From positions 62,001-126,000 of the forward strand of contig JAAVFL010000004.1 in assembly GCA_014800795.1 (NCBI GenBank): a stretch of DNA of 64,000 bases. Reading direction: 5' to 3'. The stretch is from Bacteroidales bacterium (GTDB taxonomy: Bacteria > Bacteroidota > Bacteroidia > Bacteroidales > Muribaculaceae). Each line of letters opens with the position of its first letter. The stretch's first letter is position 1. The notes beneath the pieces were generated by a model. That model ran no database searches, was not told the DNA's origin, and was given only the letters and a program-made list of their open reading frames with translations. Positions 8,336-17,283 of this stretch are shown here, piece after piece. The translations under genes were made by a program, and so were the position numbers.

Positions 8336-9478
8336 GTGAAATATTTTCTTTCGGCCGGCGAGGCTTCCGGCGACATACATGGCGCTCCGCTGATGAGAGC
8401 GCTCCGCAGGCTCGACCCGCAGGCGGAATTCATGTTTCTCGGCGGCGACGAGATGACAGCAGCCGCCCGCGAGGGAGACGGCTCCGCCGCTCCGCTGATT
8501 CATTATCGCGACATGGCGTATATGGCTTTCAGCGAAGTGTTGCGCCATCTCGGCAAGATTTTCGGCAATCTGCGGGTGGCAAAGGAGTCGTTGGGAGCAT
8601 GGCGCCCCGACGCGCTCATACTGATCGATTATCCGAGTTTCAACCTGAAGCTTGCCGAACATGCGGCGTCGCTCGGGATTCCGGTTTACTACTATATATC
8701 GCCCAAGGTGTGGGCATGGAAAGAGTGGCGCGTGAAGAAGATCAGGCGCTTGTGTCGCAAAGTGCTGAGTATCCTGCCTTTTGAGGTCGACTTTTTCAGG
8801 AAACATGGCATGGAGGTTGAGTATGTGGGCAATCCGTCGGTAGAGGAGGTGGAGCAGCGCGAGGCCGCCCTGCCCCGGCGCGACGAATTTATCGGAATCC
8901 ATGAACTCGATCCATCGCGCCCGATATTGGCGCTCGTGCCGGGCAGCCGACGCGGGGAGATCCGCAATAACCTTCCGATAATGGATGCGGTAGCCCGTCG
9001 TTTCCCGTCGATGCAGCCTGTCGTGGCCGGAGCCCCGGCTATCGAACCGGAGTTCTATCGCGGCTACACCGGTTATCCGGTGGTGGAGGGATGTACTTTC
9101 GAACTTATACGCAATTCGGCGTGCGCTCTGGTAACATCAGGCACGGCCACACTGGAAACAGCGCTGCTGGGCACACCGCAGGTGGTGTGTTATCGGGCCA
9201 ACGGTTCGCGCCTGAGCTACAACATAATGAAGCGGCTCATAAAATGTCCGTGGGTGTCGCTTCCAAATCTGATCGCCGATAAGGAGATCGTGCCTGAGAT
9301 GCTTGTGCATCTATGTACGGTCGACGGTGTGGCTGAGCAGCTTGCTGCCATTGTGCCCGGCGCTCCGGGGCGCGACGAAATGCTCCGCGGTTATGCCCGT
9401 ATGCGCGGACGCCTCGGAACCTTCGACGCTCCGCTCCGCGCAGCCGAAATTATCGTAAGCGATCTGCGAGCCGGTTAG
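8336..9478 (+). CDS. lpxB: Lipid-A-disaccharide synthase
   Basis: A 380-residue GT19-family protein. It condenses UDP-2,3-diacylglucosamine with lipid X to form the lipid A disaccharide at the inner face of the inner membrane. Supporting motifs are SAGEASGDIHG at the N-terminus, the IDYPSFNLKLA and YYISPKVWAWKEWRVKKI stretches, LVPGSRRGEI, and the late TSGTATLETALLGTPQVVCY nucleotide-sugar binding motif. It starts with GTG at 8336, 14 nt past the DUF4954 stop; no nearer ATG exists, and the SAGEASGD motif must lie at the extreme N-terminus. Co-transcribed with the genes on either side. Confidence 0.96.
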   Translation: MKYFLSAGEASGDIHGAPLMRALRRLDPQAEFMFLGGDEMTAAAREGDGSAAPLIHYRDMAYMAFSEVLRHLGKIFGNLRVAKESLGAWRPDALILIDYPSFNLKLAEHAASLGIPVYYYISPKVWAWKEWRVKKIRRLCRKVLSILPFEVDFFRKHGMEVEYVGNPSVEEVEQREAALPRRDEFIGIHELDPSRPILALVPGSRRGEIRNNLPIMDAVARRFPSMQPVVAGAPAIEPEFYRGYTGYPVVEGCTFELIRNSACALVTSGTATLETALLGTPQVVCYRANGSRLSYNIMKRLIKCPWVSLPNLIADKEIVPEMLVHLCTVDGVAEQLAAIVPGAPGRDEMLRGYARMRGRLGTFDAPLRAAEIIVSDLRAG

Positions 9479-9542
9479 TCCGTTCTCCTGCTCTCCTGCT
9501 CCAATTTTTTAAATTCTACCTTTCTTTATTCTATAAAAATAT

Positions 9543-12233
9543 ATGGCTGAAAAAAGCGCCAACAGCAAATTGATGATCCAATACGACGAGATGAAAAGGA
9601 AACACCCCGATGCGGTGCTTCTTTTCCGCGTCGGCGACTTCTACGAAACTTTCAGCCAGGATGCCATAACGACATCTGAAATTCTTGGAATCACCCTCAC
9701 CAAACGTGCCAACGGATATGCCAGCCATGTGGAACTGGCCGGTTTCCCCCATCACGCCCTGGATACGTATCTGCCTAAGCTTGTGCGTGCCGGGAAGCGG
9801 GTCGCCATCTGTGAGCAGCTTGAGGACCCCAAGACCGTGAAGGGAGGAAAAATCGTGAAGCGGGGCATTACGGAGGTTGTGACCCCCGGTGTGGCGCTTA
9901 ACGATAATGTACTTGACCATAGGGAAAACAACTTTCTGGCCGCTGTCCACTTTGCCAAGGGTGTGACCGGAGTGGCGTTTCTCGACATTTCCACCGGCGA
10001 GTTTCTCACGGCCGAGGGGACGGCCGAGTATATCGACAAGCTGCTGGGAAATTTCGCGCCAAAGGAGGTACTTGTGGAGCGTGGAAAGAAACAGCTGCTG
10101 GAGCAGAATTTCACAGGCCGCTATCTTGCTTTCGAACTTGAGGACTGGATCTTTACCGACCAGGCGGCGATGGAGCGATTGCTCAAACAGTTCGAGACTG
10201 CCTCGCTCAAGGGGTTCGGTATCCACCACATGGGGGCGGCGATTATCGCCTCCGGTGCGATATTGCATTATCTCGACATCACGCGTCATACGCGCACCGG
10301 CCATATCTCGCGCCTGAGCCGTGTGGAGGAGGAGACATTCGTCCGTCTCGATAAATTTACCGTTCGCAATCTTGAGTTGCTTTCGAGCATAGGCGACGAG
10401 GGGAAGAGCCTTCTCGACGTGATAGACCGCACTGTGAGCCCTATGGGGGCGCGAATGATACGCCGGTGGCTCACATTCCCGCTCAAAGATCCCAAAGCTA
10501 TAAACCGCCGCCTTGATGCGGTGGAGTTCTTTTTCAAAGATCCTGAATTGCGCGATTTCCTGCGCGAGCAGCTTGAGCGGATAGGCGATCTGGAGCGCCT
10601 GATCTCGAAAGTGGCGGTAAACCGGATCACACCGCGTGAAATGGTGCAGGTACATAATGCTCTCGCCGCTCTGGAACCGATAAAGGAGGCGCTATGCAAC
10701 TCGGACTGCGAGCCGCTGCGGGCCATCGGGGAGCAACTTAATCCGTGCCGCACCATCAGCGACAGGATAGAGCGGGAGATTGCCGAGGATGCTCCGAATC
10801 AGCTTAACCGCGGCAATGTGATAAAGCCGGGAGTTGATGCCGAGCTCGATGAGTTGCGGCATATAGCGTTTCAGGGTAAAGATTACCTGCTCGCCATCCA
10901 GCGCCGGGAAAGCGAGGCTACATCGATTCCGAGCCTGAAGATAGGGTACAACAGTGTGTTCGGCTACTATATCGAGGTGACCAACACACATCGCGACAAG
11001 GTGCCTGCGGAGTGGATCCGCAAACAGACATTGGTGAACGCCGAGCGCTATATTACTCAGGAACTGAAAGAGTATGAGGAAAAGATACTGACGGCTCAGG
11101 AAAAGATCGAGACAATAGAGACGCGCCTCTACAATTCGCTGGTAAGCAGTCTGGCGGAGTATGTGGGGGCGATCCAGACCGATGCCCAGCTCGTGGCGCG
11201 GCTCGATACGTTGTTGTCGTTCACCCGTGTGGCTCTGGAAAATCACTATACACGCCCTGTTGTGGACGATTCACTGAAAATCGAGATCCGTCAGGGGCGC
11301 CATCCCGTGATAGAGAAGGAGCTGCCGCCGGGCACACCCTACATAGCCAACAGTGTAGATCTCGACAACGACGGCACACAGGTGATGATGATCACCGGAC
11401 CGAACATGTCGGGTAAGTCGGCGCTTCTCCGCTCTACGGCCCTGAATGTGCTGCTCGCTCAGATCGGATCGTTCGTGGCGGCGGATTCCGCCCATATCGG
11501 TGTTGTCGACAAGATATTCACCCGCGTAGGGGCCTCGGACAACATATCGTTGGGCGAATCTACGTTTATGGTGGAGATGAACGAGGCGGCATCGATACTG
11601 AACAACATGAGCCGGCGTTCACTGATACTTTTCGACGAGCTCGGACGCGGCACATCAACCTACGACGGCATATCCATCGCCTGGGCGATCGTGGAGCATA
11701 TCAACGCCTCGCCGCTTAAGCCCAAGACCCTTTTCGCCACCCACTACCATGAGCTCAACGAGATGGAGGAGTCGTATCCCGGTGTGGTGAACTTCAATGT
11801 GGCGGTGAAGGAGATCGACGGGAAAGTGGTGTTCCTGCGCACTCTCGCCCGCGGGGGAAGTGAACACAGCTTCGGCATTCATGTGGCGAAACTCGCCGGT
11901 ATGCCCAGGAGCATCGTGAGCAGGGCTACGGAAGTGCTCGCGCAGCTCGAACAGCTCAACCGCCATTCGCCGCTCGACGGAGAGAGTGGCGCTTCCGGCG
12001 ACGGAAAGAAAGATACGCCGCGCCGCGGGCGCAGGAGCGTCGCGGCCACGTCGGCGCTGAAGGAGGCGAAGACCCCGGTGGCAGGAGGAATGCAGATGAC
12101 ATTCTTTCAGCTCGACGATCCGGTGCTGTCGCAGATACGCGACGAGATTCTGCATCTTGACATAAACAATCTCTCCCCTCTGCAGGCGCTCAACAAGCTT
12201 TCGGACATACGTGCTATACTTACAGGTAAGTAA
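9543..12233 (+). CDS. mutS: DNA mismatch repair protein MutS
   Basis: Full-length MutS of 896 residues. The mismatch-reading Phe-x-Glu is in RVGDFYETF near residue 34. The ATPase domain shows Walker [10 protein letters not shown], the signature region [16 protein letters not shown], Walker [17 protein letters not shown] and the histidine loop ATHYHEL. A Ser/Lys/Arg-rich linker precedes the C-terminal dimerisation helices ([20 protein letters not shown]). It recognises base mismatches and small loops and recruits MutL. Nothing is missing. Confidence 0.98.
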   Translation: MAEKSANSKLMIQYDEMKRKHPDAVLLFRVGDFYETFSQDAITTSEILGITLTKRANGYASHVELAGFPHHALDTYLPKLVRAGKRVAICEQLEDPKTVKGGKIVKRGITEVVTPGVALNDNVLDHRENNFLAAVHFAKGVTGVAFLDISTGEFLTAEGTAEYIDKLLGNFAPKEVLVERGKKQLLEQNFTGRYLAFELEDWIFTDQAAMERLLKQFETASLKGFGIHHMGAAIIASGAILHYLDITRHTRTGHISRLSRVEEETFVRLDKFTVRNLELLSSIGDEGKSLLDVIDRTVSPMGARMIRRWLTFPLKDPKAINRRLDAVEFFFKDPELRDFLREQLERIGDLERLISKVAVNRITPREMVQVHNALAALEPIKEALCNSDCEPLRAIGEQLNPCRTISDRIEREIAEDAPNQLNRGNVIKPGVDAELDELRHIAFQGKDYLLAIQRRESEATSIPSLKIGYNSVFGYYIEVTNTHRDKVPAEWIRKQTLVNAERYITQELKEYEEKILTAQEKIETIETRLYNSLVSSLAEYVGAIQTDAQLVARLDTLLSFTRVALENHYTRPVVDDSLKIEIRQGRHPVIEKELPPGTPYIANSVDLDNDGTQVMMITGPNMSGKSALLRSTALNVLLAQIGSFVAADSAHIGVVDKIFTRVGASDNISLGESTFMVEMNEAASILNNMSRRSLILFDELGRGTSTYDGISIAWAIVEHINASPLKPKTLFATHYHELNEMEESYPGVVNFNVAVKEIDGKVVFLRTLARGGSEHSFGIHVAKLAGMPRSIVSRATEVLAQLEQLNRHSPLDGESGASGDGKKDTPRRGRRSVAATSALKEAKTPVAGGMQMTFFQLDDPVLSQIRDEILHLDINNLSPLQALNKLSDIRAILTGK

Positions 12234-12314
12234 GCCGCTTACAGTCAACTATCATGCCCTCCCGGGCGTTATATTACCGACAATAAAAGACAAACAATTT
12301 AAGAATAGAAAATT

Positions 12315-12890
12315 ATGGAAAAGATTGAACCCGGAAAATATGTGGAACTCGGCTATGACCTCTACGCCATCGAGCCCGATGGTACCGAGAAGCTGGTTCA
12401 TCAGACAAATGAAGATGATCCCGAGAAGATCGTGTTCGGCGTGACCCGCGGCATGATCGTTCCCCTCGAGAAAGCTATCGAGGGTCTGGAGGCCGGTGGA
12501 AAATTCAACGTCACCGCCTCGGCCGAGGAAGCATTCGGCAAGTATGACCCCGATCAGGTGGTTGAGCTTGAACGCGACGTGTTCATGGTCGACGGCAAGT
12601 TTGACGAAGAGATGATCAAGGTGGGCGCACCTGTGCCTATGATGACCGCCGATGGCTTCCGCATCACCGGCATCGTGAAGGAGGTAACCGACAGCCATGT
12701 GAAGATGGACTTCAACCACCCTCTGGCCGATAAGCCCGTGCGCTTCGACGGTAAGATCATCACCGTCCGCGATGCTACTCCCGAGGAGATCAAGCCCTTC
12801 CAGGGTGGATGCGGCTGTGGCTGCGACCACGATGGTTGCGGTGAGGAAGGATGCGGCGGTGGCTGTGGAGAAGGTGGCTGTTGCCACTGA
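12315..12890 (+). CDS. slyD: FKBP-type peptidyl-prolyl cis-trans isomerase, SlyD-like
   Basis: 191 residues. The N-terminal two thirds is a SlyD-type FKBP with an inserted-flap domain (VELGYDLYAIEPDGTEKLVH, GMIVPLEKAIEGLEAGGKF, EEAFGKYDPDQVVEL). The C-terminus is a Gly/Cys/His tail (GGCGCGCDHDGCGEEGC and on) like the nickel-binding tail of SlyD. It is a chaperone and prolyl isomerase in the cytoplasm, and may store or hand over metal. The gene sits at the 3' end of the mutS block and converges on the LanC-like/glycosyltransferase gene with only 28 nt between stops. Confidence 0.93.
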   Translation: MEKIEPGKYVELGYDLYAIEPDGTEKLVHQTNEDDPEKIVFGVTRGMIVPLEKAIEGLEAGGKFNVTASAEEAFGKYDPDQVVELERDVFMVDGKFDEEMIKVGAPVPMMTADGFRITGIVKEVTDSHVKMDFNHPLADKPVRFDGKIITVRDATPEEIKPFQGGCGCGCDHDGCGEEGCGGGCGEGGCCH

Positions 12891-12918
12891 TCCCCGGCGC
12901 TCCCGTTTCACCCATTGC

Positions 12919-14871
12919 TCACGCGCAAAGCCGCTTGAGCAGCGATATATATTCCGACGCCATCGCGGTGCCGGAATATTTTTTTCTCAGCATGCGGCGC
13001 GCCGCCGATCTCATCCGCTTGCGGACAGATGTGGTGGCATCGAGCGCCGAGCATATTTTACCGGCAAGCTCCGAACTGTAGGTGTCGAGATCGGTGACAT
13101 CACCGATGTGTGCGACAAAGGCGTCTTTCCCGTCGGTGAACATGTCGCGCAGACCGTTGCCATCGGAGCTGACTATGGCTATTCCGGCGTTCATCATCTC
13201 AAGGGCAGCGTAGCTGCACTGCTCCGTGTAGGAGGATAGCACTCCGGCGTCGGCGGCCGAATACCATACCCGCAGCTGCTCTTTGGTGAGATATCCAGGC
13301 AGGATGAGGTTCGCGGCTACTGCGCTTCCGAGATCCCAATGGTCGGTAAATCCTTTGGGATTACCCGCCAGAGCGCATCTTACCTTCGGATGATGTTTCC
13401 TGACCTTTTCCAGTGCCGCCAATATGGCTCTGATACCCTTATGGGGAGCCGGGCGCGCCACGAACAGAAGTAGCTCATCGTCGGGGTTGAGTCCGAGACG
13501 GCGTCGGGCGGCATCACGGCTTACGAATCCCTTGCGGTCGGCGGGATATCCGTTGTAAATCAATGTCACTTTCCGATCGGGTACCTTGTAGACCTCGCGC
13601 AGCAATTTCTGTGTCGATTCCGAGAGGCATACCACAGCATCTGCGATATCGTAGATCTCACGCTCAGAGGCGCAGTAGCCTCTGACGAAGTTACATGTAT
13701 TCTCAGAGACTGCCGGTGTCGTCTCTCCCCGTTCGATAGCGGCAAGAAGAGCGCCGTCGCCGAAAAGGCGCGCGCACCATCCCTGATCGTGGATCACGAA
13801 CACCGTTTTCGACAGCGGAAACGCCCGCTTCATCGCGGCGATATTCTGCGCAGAGGGGGAGTGGTTGAACATCGCCACATTCCTGTCGCTGTCGGCGATA
13901 TACATCCGCAACAGAGGCCAGATCAAGTCGCCGTTGGCACGCCAATTGCCTCCGGCTACATGTGGAAGCGCAAACTCCGTGCCGAAGTCGCGCCGGTTCA
14001 CGCATAGATTGTCAACAGCAGAGTTGAATGAAATTAAAGTAATGTCTGCTTCGCCACTTGCGGCGAGCAACGGGAGGAGTATGTCGCGGAATGTGCCGAT
14101 GCCGTTCTGTCGGGAACTGTTGTTCTCGTCAACGAAAATCAGATGCGGCTTTCTACCTGTCGGTTCTTTTATAAGATAGCCGCTTTTCAGCTTTTTCCCG
14201 CTGCTGAGATATCGCAGTTCAAGCTGTCCGGCAATGCCTGAGCGCAGTGAGAGGTCGCGTGGATCGGGATTGCGGGGAAGTTTTACGAAATCCGCGATAT
14301 TCAGCTCGGCAAATTCAACCGGTTCTCCCCGCATGGCGTTCTTAAGCCAGCGGGCGCTTTCCGGCGGGAAGTTTTCGGGATCCGTTTCAAGAATCTTCTG
14401 CCATCCGGCGAGATATTCCGGCGGAAATGGGAGTGGTAGCCCTGCCTTCAGATTACCCTGAATGCGCGCCCTCACATATTGCCACAGCCCTCCCAGCCCG
14501 GTTTCAAGGCTGAATCCCTCCACAGCCTCGAGCGGGTGTTTCATTATATGCCCGTCGATGGCGCTGCATATCTCGTCTGCCGGACCGGGCATTATGCCGC
14601 TCTGCACAAGATATTCCACTCCCCAGCAGATGCCGCTCAATCCGTAGGCAAAACTGATCTCGCGCATCCGCGATGCTTTGGCGCTCACGTTTTCAAACAG
14701 CGCGTCGGCAACAGTCTCCAGTTCGCTCATGCCGGTAGCCCGCGCATAGCGGGCTATGGTGATAAGAACTCCAGTCTGCCCGCTAAGAAGCCCCACAGCA
14801 TCGGGGTTATCCATGCTGGGGAGCACCAGGCGATTCAGAAGGACTTCATGTCGGATGAATTTGAGGTTCAT
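12919..14871 (-). CDS. LanC-like toroid fused to a GT4 glycosyltransferase
   Basis: 650 residues in two parts. Residues about 25-235 have the repeated Gly-x-x-Gly pattern of LanC-type alpha/alpha toroids (GLLSGQTGVLITIARYA, FAYGLSGICWGVEYL, LETGLGGLWQYV, LRSGIAGQLELRYL), but no Cys/Cys-His zinc ligands are visible, so cyclase chemistry is unlikely. Residues about 245-650 form a GT4-type glycosyltransferase: NGIGTFRDILLPLL, IYNGYP, ELLLFVARPAPHKGI, LPGYLTKEQLRVWYSAADAG and the EQCSYAALEM acceptor/donor loop. Similar glycosyltransferases occur in Bacteroidetes natural-product peptide cassettes (from memory). It lies 34 nt after the TlpA-like gene and is probably co-transcribed with it. Its G+C content is like the genome, unlike its AT-rich neighbour. 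Confidence 0.75.
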   Translation of the reverse strand: MNLKFIRHEVLLNRLVLPSMDNPDAVGLLSGQTGVLITIARYARATGMSELETVADALFENVSAKASRMREISFAYGLSGICWGVEYLVQSGIMPGPADEICSAIDGHIMKHPLEAVEGFSLETGLGGLWQYVRARIQGNLKAGLPLPFPPEYLAGWQKILETDPENFPPESARWLKNAMRGEPVEFAELNIADFVKLPRNPDPRDLSLRSGIAGQLELRYLSSGKKLKSGYLIKEPTGRKPHLIFVDENNSSRQNGIGTFRDILLPLLAASGEADITLISFNSAVDNLCVNRRDFGTEFALPHVAGGNWRANGDLIWPLLRMYIADSDRNVAMFNHSPSAQNIAAMKRAFPLSKTVFVIHDQGWCARLFGDGALLAAIERGETTPAVSENTCNFVRGYCASEREIYDIADAVVCLSESTQKLLREVYKVPDRKVTLIYNGYPADRKGFVSRDAARRRLGLNPDDELLLFVARPAPHKGIRAILAALEKVRKHHPKVRCALAGNPKGFTDHWDLGSAVAANLILPGYLTKEQLRVWYSAADAGVLSSYTEQCSYAALEMMNAGIAIVSSDGNGLRDMFTDGKDAFVAHIGDVTDLDTYSSELAGKICSALDATTSVRKRMRSAARRMLRKKYSGTAMASEYISLLKRLCA

Positions 14872-14905
14872 AATGGAATGTTATTGGAGAAACGAATATT
14901 CTATC

Positions 14906-16459
14906 TTAATTGGCTTTGTTCTTTGTGGTCAAAAGTTCAAGCTCTTCCTTAAAAGTGGAATCACCGGGATAGGATTGATATATTTTAGATAATTCATACT
15001 TATCTGCAAAGAATAAGTAAGAAGGAAATGAATCGCAGCCATATCGCGATAATAAATTATTCATGGCAGTTTGCGATATGCGGATATGTATACCATCCAA
15101 TCTATCAGAAATAGATTTATACGCATCTGTGTCAGATGAAGTATCACATATATATATATAAGTAATTCCGGAATGGGTGTGGCCTTTAATTGATGAGATA
15201 CGATCGAGTGCTGTTAAACAAGGTCCGCACCATGTATTCCACAAATCTACAACTATAGGTTCCCCATACGCGTTGTTGTTAATAAATTCCAAAAGATCAA
15301 ATGTATCTTCAGAAGTGTAGTCATAGTATTTTTTTGTTGATTTGAGCTGATCAACAAGGATAGAGTTCTCTTTTTGCAAAATTAAACCAAGGTCATCATC
15401 AAATGCATGAGAAATATATTCTAGTTGTATAGAGCTCAAAGGCATGTTATCTCGTATTTGAGCCATATATGAGGTTGCCAATAGCATTTTAATAAAATAG
15501 TCGTCAATTATAATATCTAGATTTGACAAACGATTAGATGCAATTTCTTGCCATGTTTCAAAATTCATATTCCCAATTGGTGGAATTTCATCAAAACGTG
15601 ATAGAAGCTGGTATAAGAAGTAATAAGGAGTATAACTAACTGGCAAGAATCTTAAAAAAGTATTTTCAGTGAAATTGATATCCGCTAAAAAAGAATAATA
15701 TTCGTCTGGATACGTATTTATGTTGTTCATTTCATACCATCTTTTTGCAAGTTTTCTATAAGCAAGTCTATAAGTTGCAGCATAGCCTAATTTAATATTA
15801 TTCGAAATCCATTTTCTTATAAAACGTGGTATAGGGATTTCTGAGAATTTATCTTCGATACGACATTGATATATTTTATCAAATTTATCGTTAATTATAT
15901 GGAAGTTGTTAAAATCCTCGGCTGATATTATCGATAAAAGATTACATGACAAATTTGAGCTCTCTGTGATAAATTGCATAAGTTTTGTTGTAATATTATC
16001 TGTCATACCTGTCCTTCCGTCATTCCACTGTCTATTAAAATAACTAGTTTTATTAATATGATATGCTATTCTATTTTGTGAATTAACTTTAAGGTGTATA
16101 GTTAACAAACTGTCCTGTGATATATCTAAGAAACCGCAAGCAACGCACGAATTTATAGAGTCTATCCTTAATCCCACGACTGCCTCATGTGTTTCCATAG
16201 GTACAGTGCATCTCCATGTATTATTGTCGCGTTGCATAGTAATTTGTTTGAAATCAAATGGATCGGCAAATATTGTACTATATATGATACTAGGGGATAT
16301 GTTTTTTAATGATATAGAATCTGATTCATCGTGTGATAATATGATCGTAGCTTTACCCAATTTGATTGGAGATCCTATGGCGGAAAAGCTCGATAGAATA
16401 ATTGCTAAAAATATATAAATATGCTTTTTGTTTAAGCTTTGTATAGATATGGCTCTCAT
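14906..16459 (-). CDS. Exported TlpA-like thioredoxin-fold protein
   Basis: 517 residues. A signal peptide or anchor is visible at residues 12-29 (HIYIFLAIILSSFSAIGS). The long middle part (30-390) is not recognised. The C-terminal 120 residues form a TlpA/ResA-type thioredoxin domain with the active site NTWCGPCL (Cys411 and Cys414) and the cis-Pro loop SFPSYLFF. Proteins of this kind act in the periplasm as reductases or disulfide editors. The gene is markedly AT-rich compared with the flanking glycosyltransferase genes. It is divergent from the Cys-rich protein gene and runs into the LanC-like/GT4 gene, which suggests a role in handling the cysteines of that product. Confidence 0.8.
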   Translation of the reverse strand: MRAISIQSLNKKHIYIFLAIILSSFSAIGSPIKLGKATIILSHDESDSISLKNISPSIIYSTIFADPFDFKQITMQRDNNTWRCTVPMETHEAVVGLRIDSINSCVACGFLDISQDSLLTIHLKVNSQNRIAYHINKTSYFNRQWNDGRTGMTDNITTKLMQFITESSNLSCNLLSIISAEDFNNFHIINDKFDKIYQCRIEDKFSEIPIPRFIRKWISNNIKLGYAATYRLAYRKLAKRWYEMNNINTYPDEYYSFLADINFTENTFLRFLPVSYTPYYFLYQLLSRFDEIPPIGNMNFETWQEIASNRLSNLDIIIDDYFIKMLLATSYMAQIRDNMPLSSIQLEYISHAFDDDLGLILQKENSILVDQLKSTKKYYDYTSEDTFDLLEFINNNAYGEPIVVDLWNTWCGPCLTALDRISSIKGHTHSGITYIYICDTSSDTDAYKSISDRLDGIHIRISQTAMNNLLSRYGCDSFPSYLFFADKYELSKIYQSYPGDSTFKEELELLTTKNKAN

Positions 16460-16519
16460 GTACCTGATCCTATTTTAATGATTGTTTCTGATTGCTTGTA
16501 CACTGCTTTTATTTTTTTT

Positions 16520-16548
16520 CAAATTTAGGTAATAAAGAAAAAATCCAG
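16520..16548 (-). promoter_or_regulatory. Probable promoter of the TlpA-like/GT4 arm
   Basis: A perfect TAAATTTG -7 box reads on the minus strand at 16520-16527. The -33 position has only CTG (16546-16548), so the match is partial. Leader would be about 55 nt. Confidence 0.45.
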
Positions 16549-16653
16549 CTAACTTAAAATGTTATAATTAGTTTAATTTAATTTATTAATGTTAAATTGT
16601 TTGTTATAAACAAAATAATAGTCATAGTTAGACCTAAAATTTTGTCAGCACTA

Positions 16654-16684
16654 TTGCGCAGCATCCAAAAATGTTTTATGTTTG
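16654..16684 (+). promoter_or_regulatory. Promoter of the Cys-rich peptide arm
   Basis: TTG at 16654-16656, 20 nt, then TATGTTTG at 16677-16684: a close fit to the Bacteroidetes consensus. Start of transcription near 16691, about 65 nt before the ATG at 16756. Confidence 0.65.
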
Positions 16685-16755
16685 CAAAATAATACGCTAA
16701 GTGAGGAGTTTTCCAGAACAGTGTATTTTAAATTATCTATTTTTTTCTGCTTATT

Positions 16756-17211
16756 ATGAAAAAAGGTTCGAAAATTAAATTCAAGCCATTGACCTTGGAG
16801 GAGATGAGGGTTATTGGTTCAGACCGTCTAAGTATTAAAAACGAAGGAGATAAGTGTGTCGCTACTTTTCAATGCTATAGTGGCGCACAGGTTTCTTGTA
16901 GCGGCGCAAAAAACACATGTAATTCAGTTGAAACAAATGGTTATATCGTTGGTGTTTCTTGTCAGGGGGTAGTTGAGATATGTAGCCCAGCTTTTCCCGA
17001 AAATCCGTCTGGAACAGATCAATGCAAAGATCTTCAGAAGGTTGCGTGTGCGTCCTTAGGTCACAATTCCGGCTGCTCTTGGACTTGTAATGGAACTAAA
17101 CACAGTGGAACATGCTTGTATAATCCATTAGATATGCCATGGAATAAAGGATTATTTTGTTCGGATACTGGATTTGGCACACGCATAGATGAAGAAAAGG
17201 GAAATAATTAA
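16756..17211 (+). CDS. Cys-rich leader-bearing small protein (candidate natural product precursor)
   Basis: 151 residues, no family recognised. The first 33 residues contain no Cys and look like a Bacteroidetes peptide leader: Lys-rich start, then KPLTLEEMRVIGS, where the usual double glycine before the cleavage point is Gly21-Ser22. The remainder has 12 cysteines at 34, 40, 48, 55, 69, 76, 90, 98, 107, 111, 120 and 135, rich in Gly, Ser, Thr and Asn, and no hydrophobic segment. An even number of Cys next to a VKOR/DsbA fusion and a TlpA-like gene suggests a disulfide-bonded exported product. It could instead be an ordinary surface protein with an odd N-terminus. First gene of the plus-strand arm, AT-rich. 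Confidence 0.7.
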   Translation: MKKGSKIKFKPLTLEEMRVIGSDRLSIKNEGDKCVATFQCYSGAQVSCSGAKNTCNSVETNGYIVGVSCQGVVEICSPAFPENPSGTDQCKDLQKVACASLGHNSGCSWTCNGTKHSGTCLYNPLDMPWNKGLFCSDTGFGTRIDEEKGNN

Positions 17212-17283
17212 GTGGATAATATTATAAATCTTTTTCTGCCGCTTGTTGTCCTGATAGGCGTGACATTAAATGTCTTATGCTAG
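17212..17283 (+). CDS. Possible 23-residue hydrophobic peptide
   Basis: A GTG directly after the stop of the Cys-rich gene opens a 23-codon frame ending TAG at 17281-17283. The product would be one hydrophobic segment (NIINLFLPLVVLIGVTLNVL) ending in Cys. The frame overlaps the start of the next gene by 7 nt, a layout typical of translational coupling. It could equally be chance in AT-rich DNA; there is no independent support. Confidence 0.25.
   Translation: MDNIINLFLPLVVLIGVTLNVLC

Larger units (their letters stand above)
16460..16755. other. AT-rich divergent promoter region of the Cys-rich peptide cluster
   Basis: About 300 bp with no reading frame, strongly AT-rich. It carries a plus-strand promoter (16654-16684) and a minus-strand -7 box (16520-16527), so the two arms of the cluster start from here. 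Confidence 0.6.

Noticed and set aside
9531-10655. 374-residue minus-strand frame within mutS
   Set aside because: Antisense shadow of a strongly conserved gene; no domain recognisable.
12252-12911. 219-residue frame opposite slyD
   Set aside because: Mirror frame of the conserved FKBP gene; composition follows from the Gly/Cys-rich tail of slyD.
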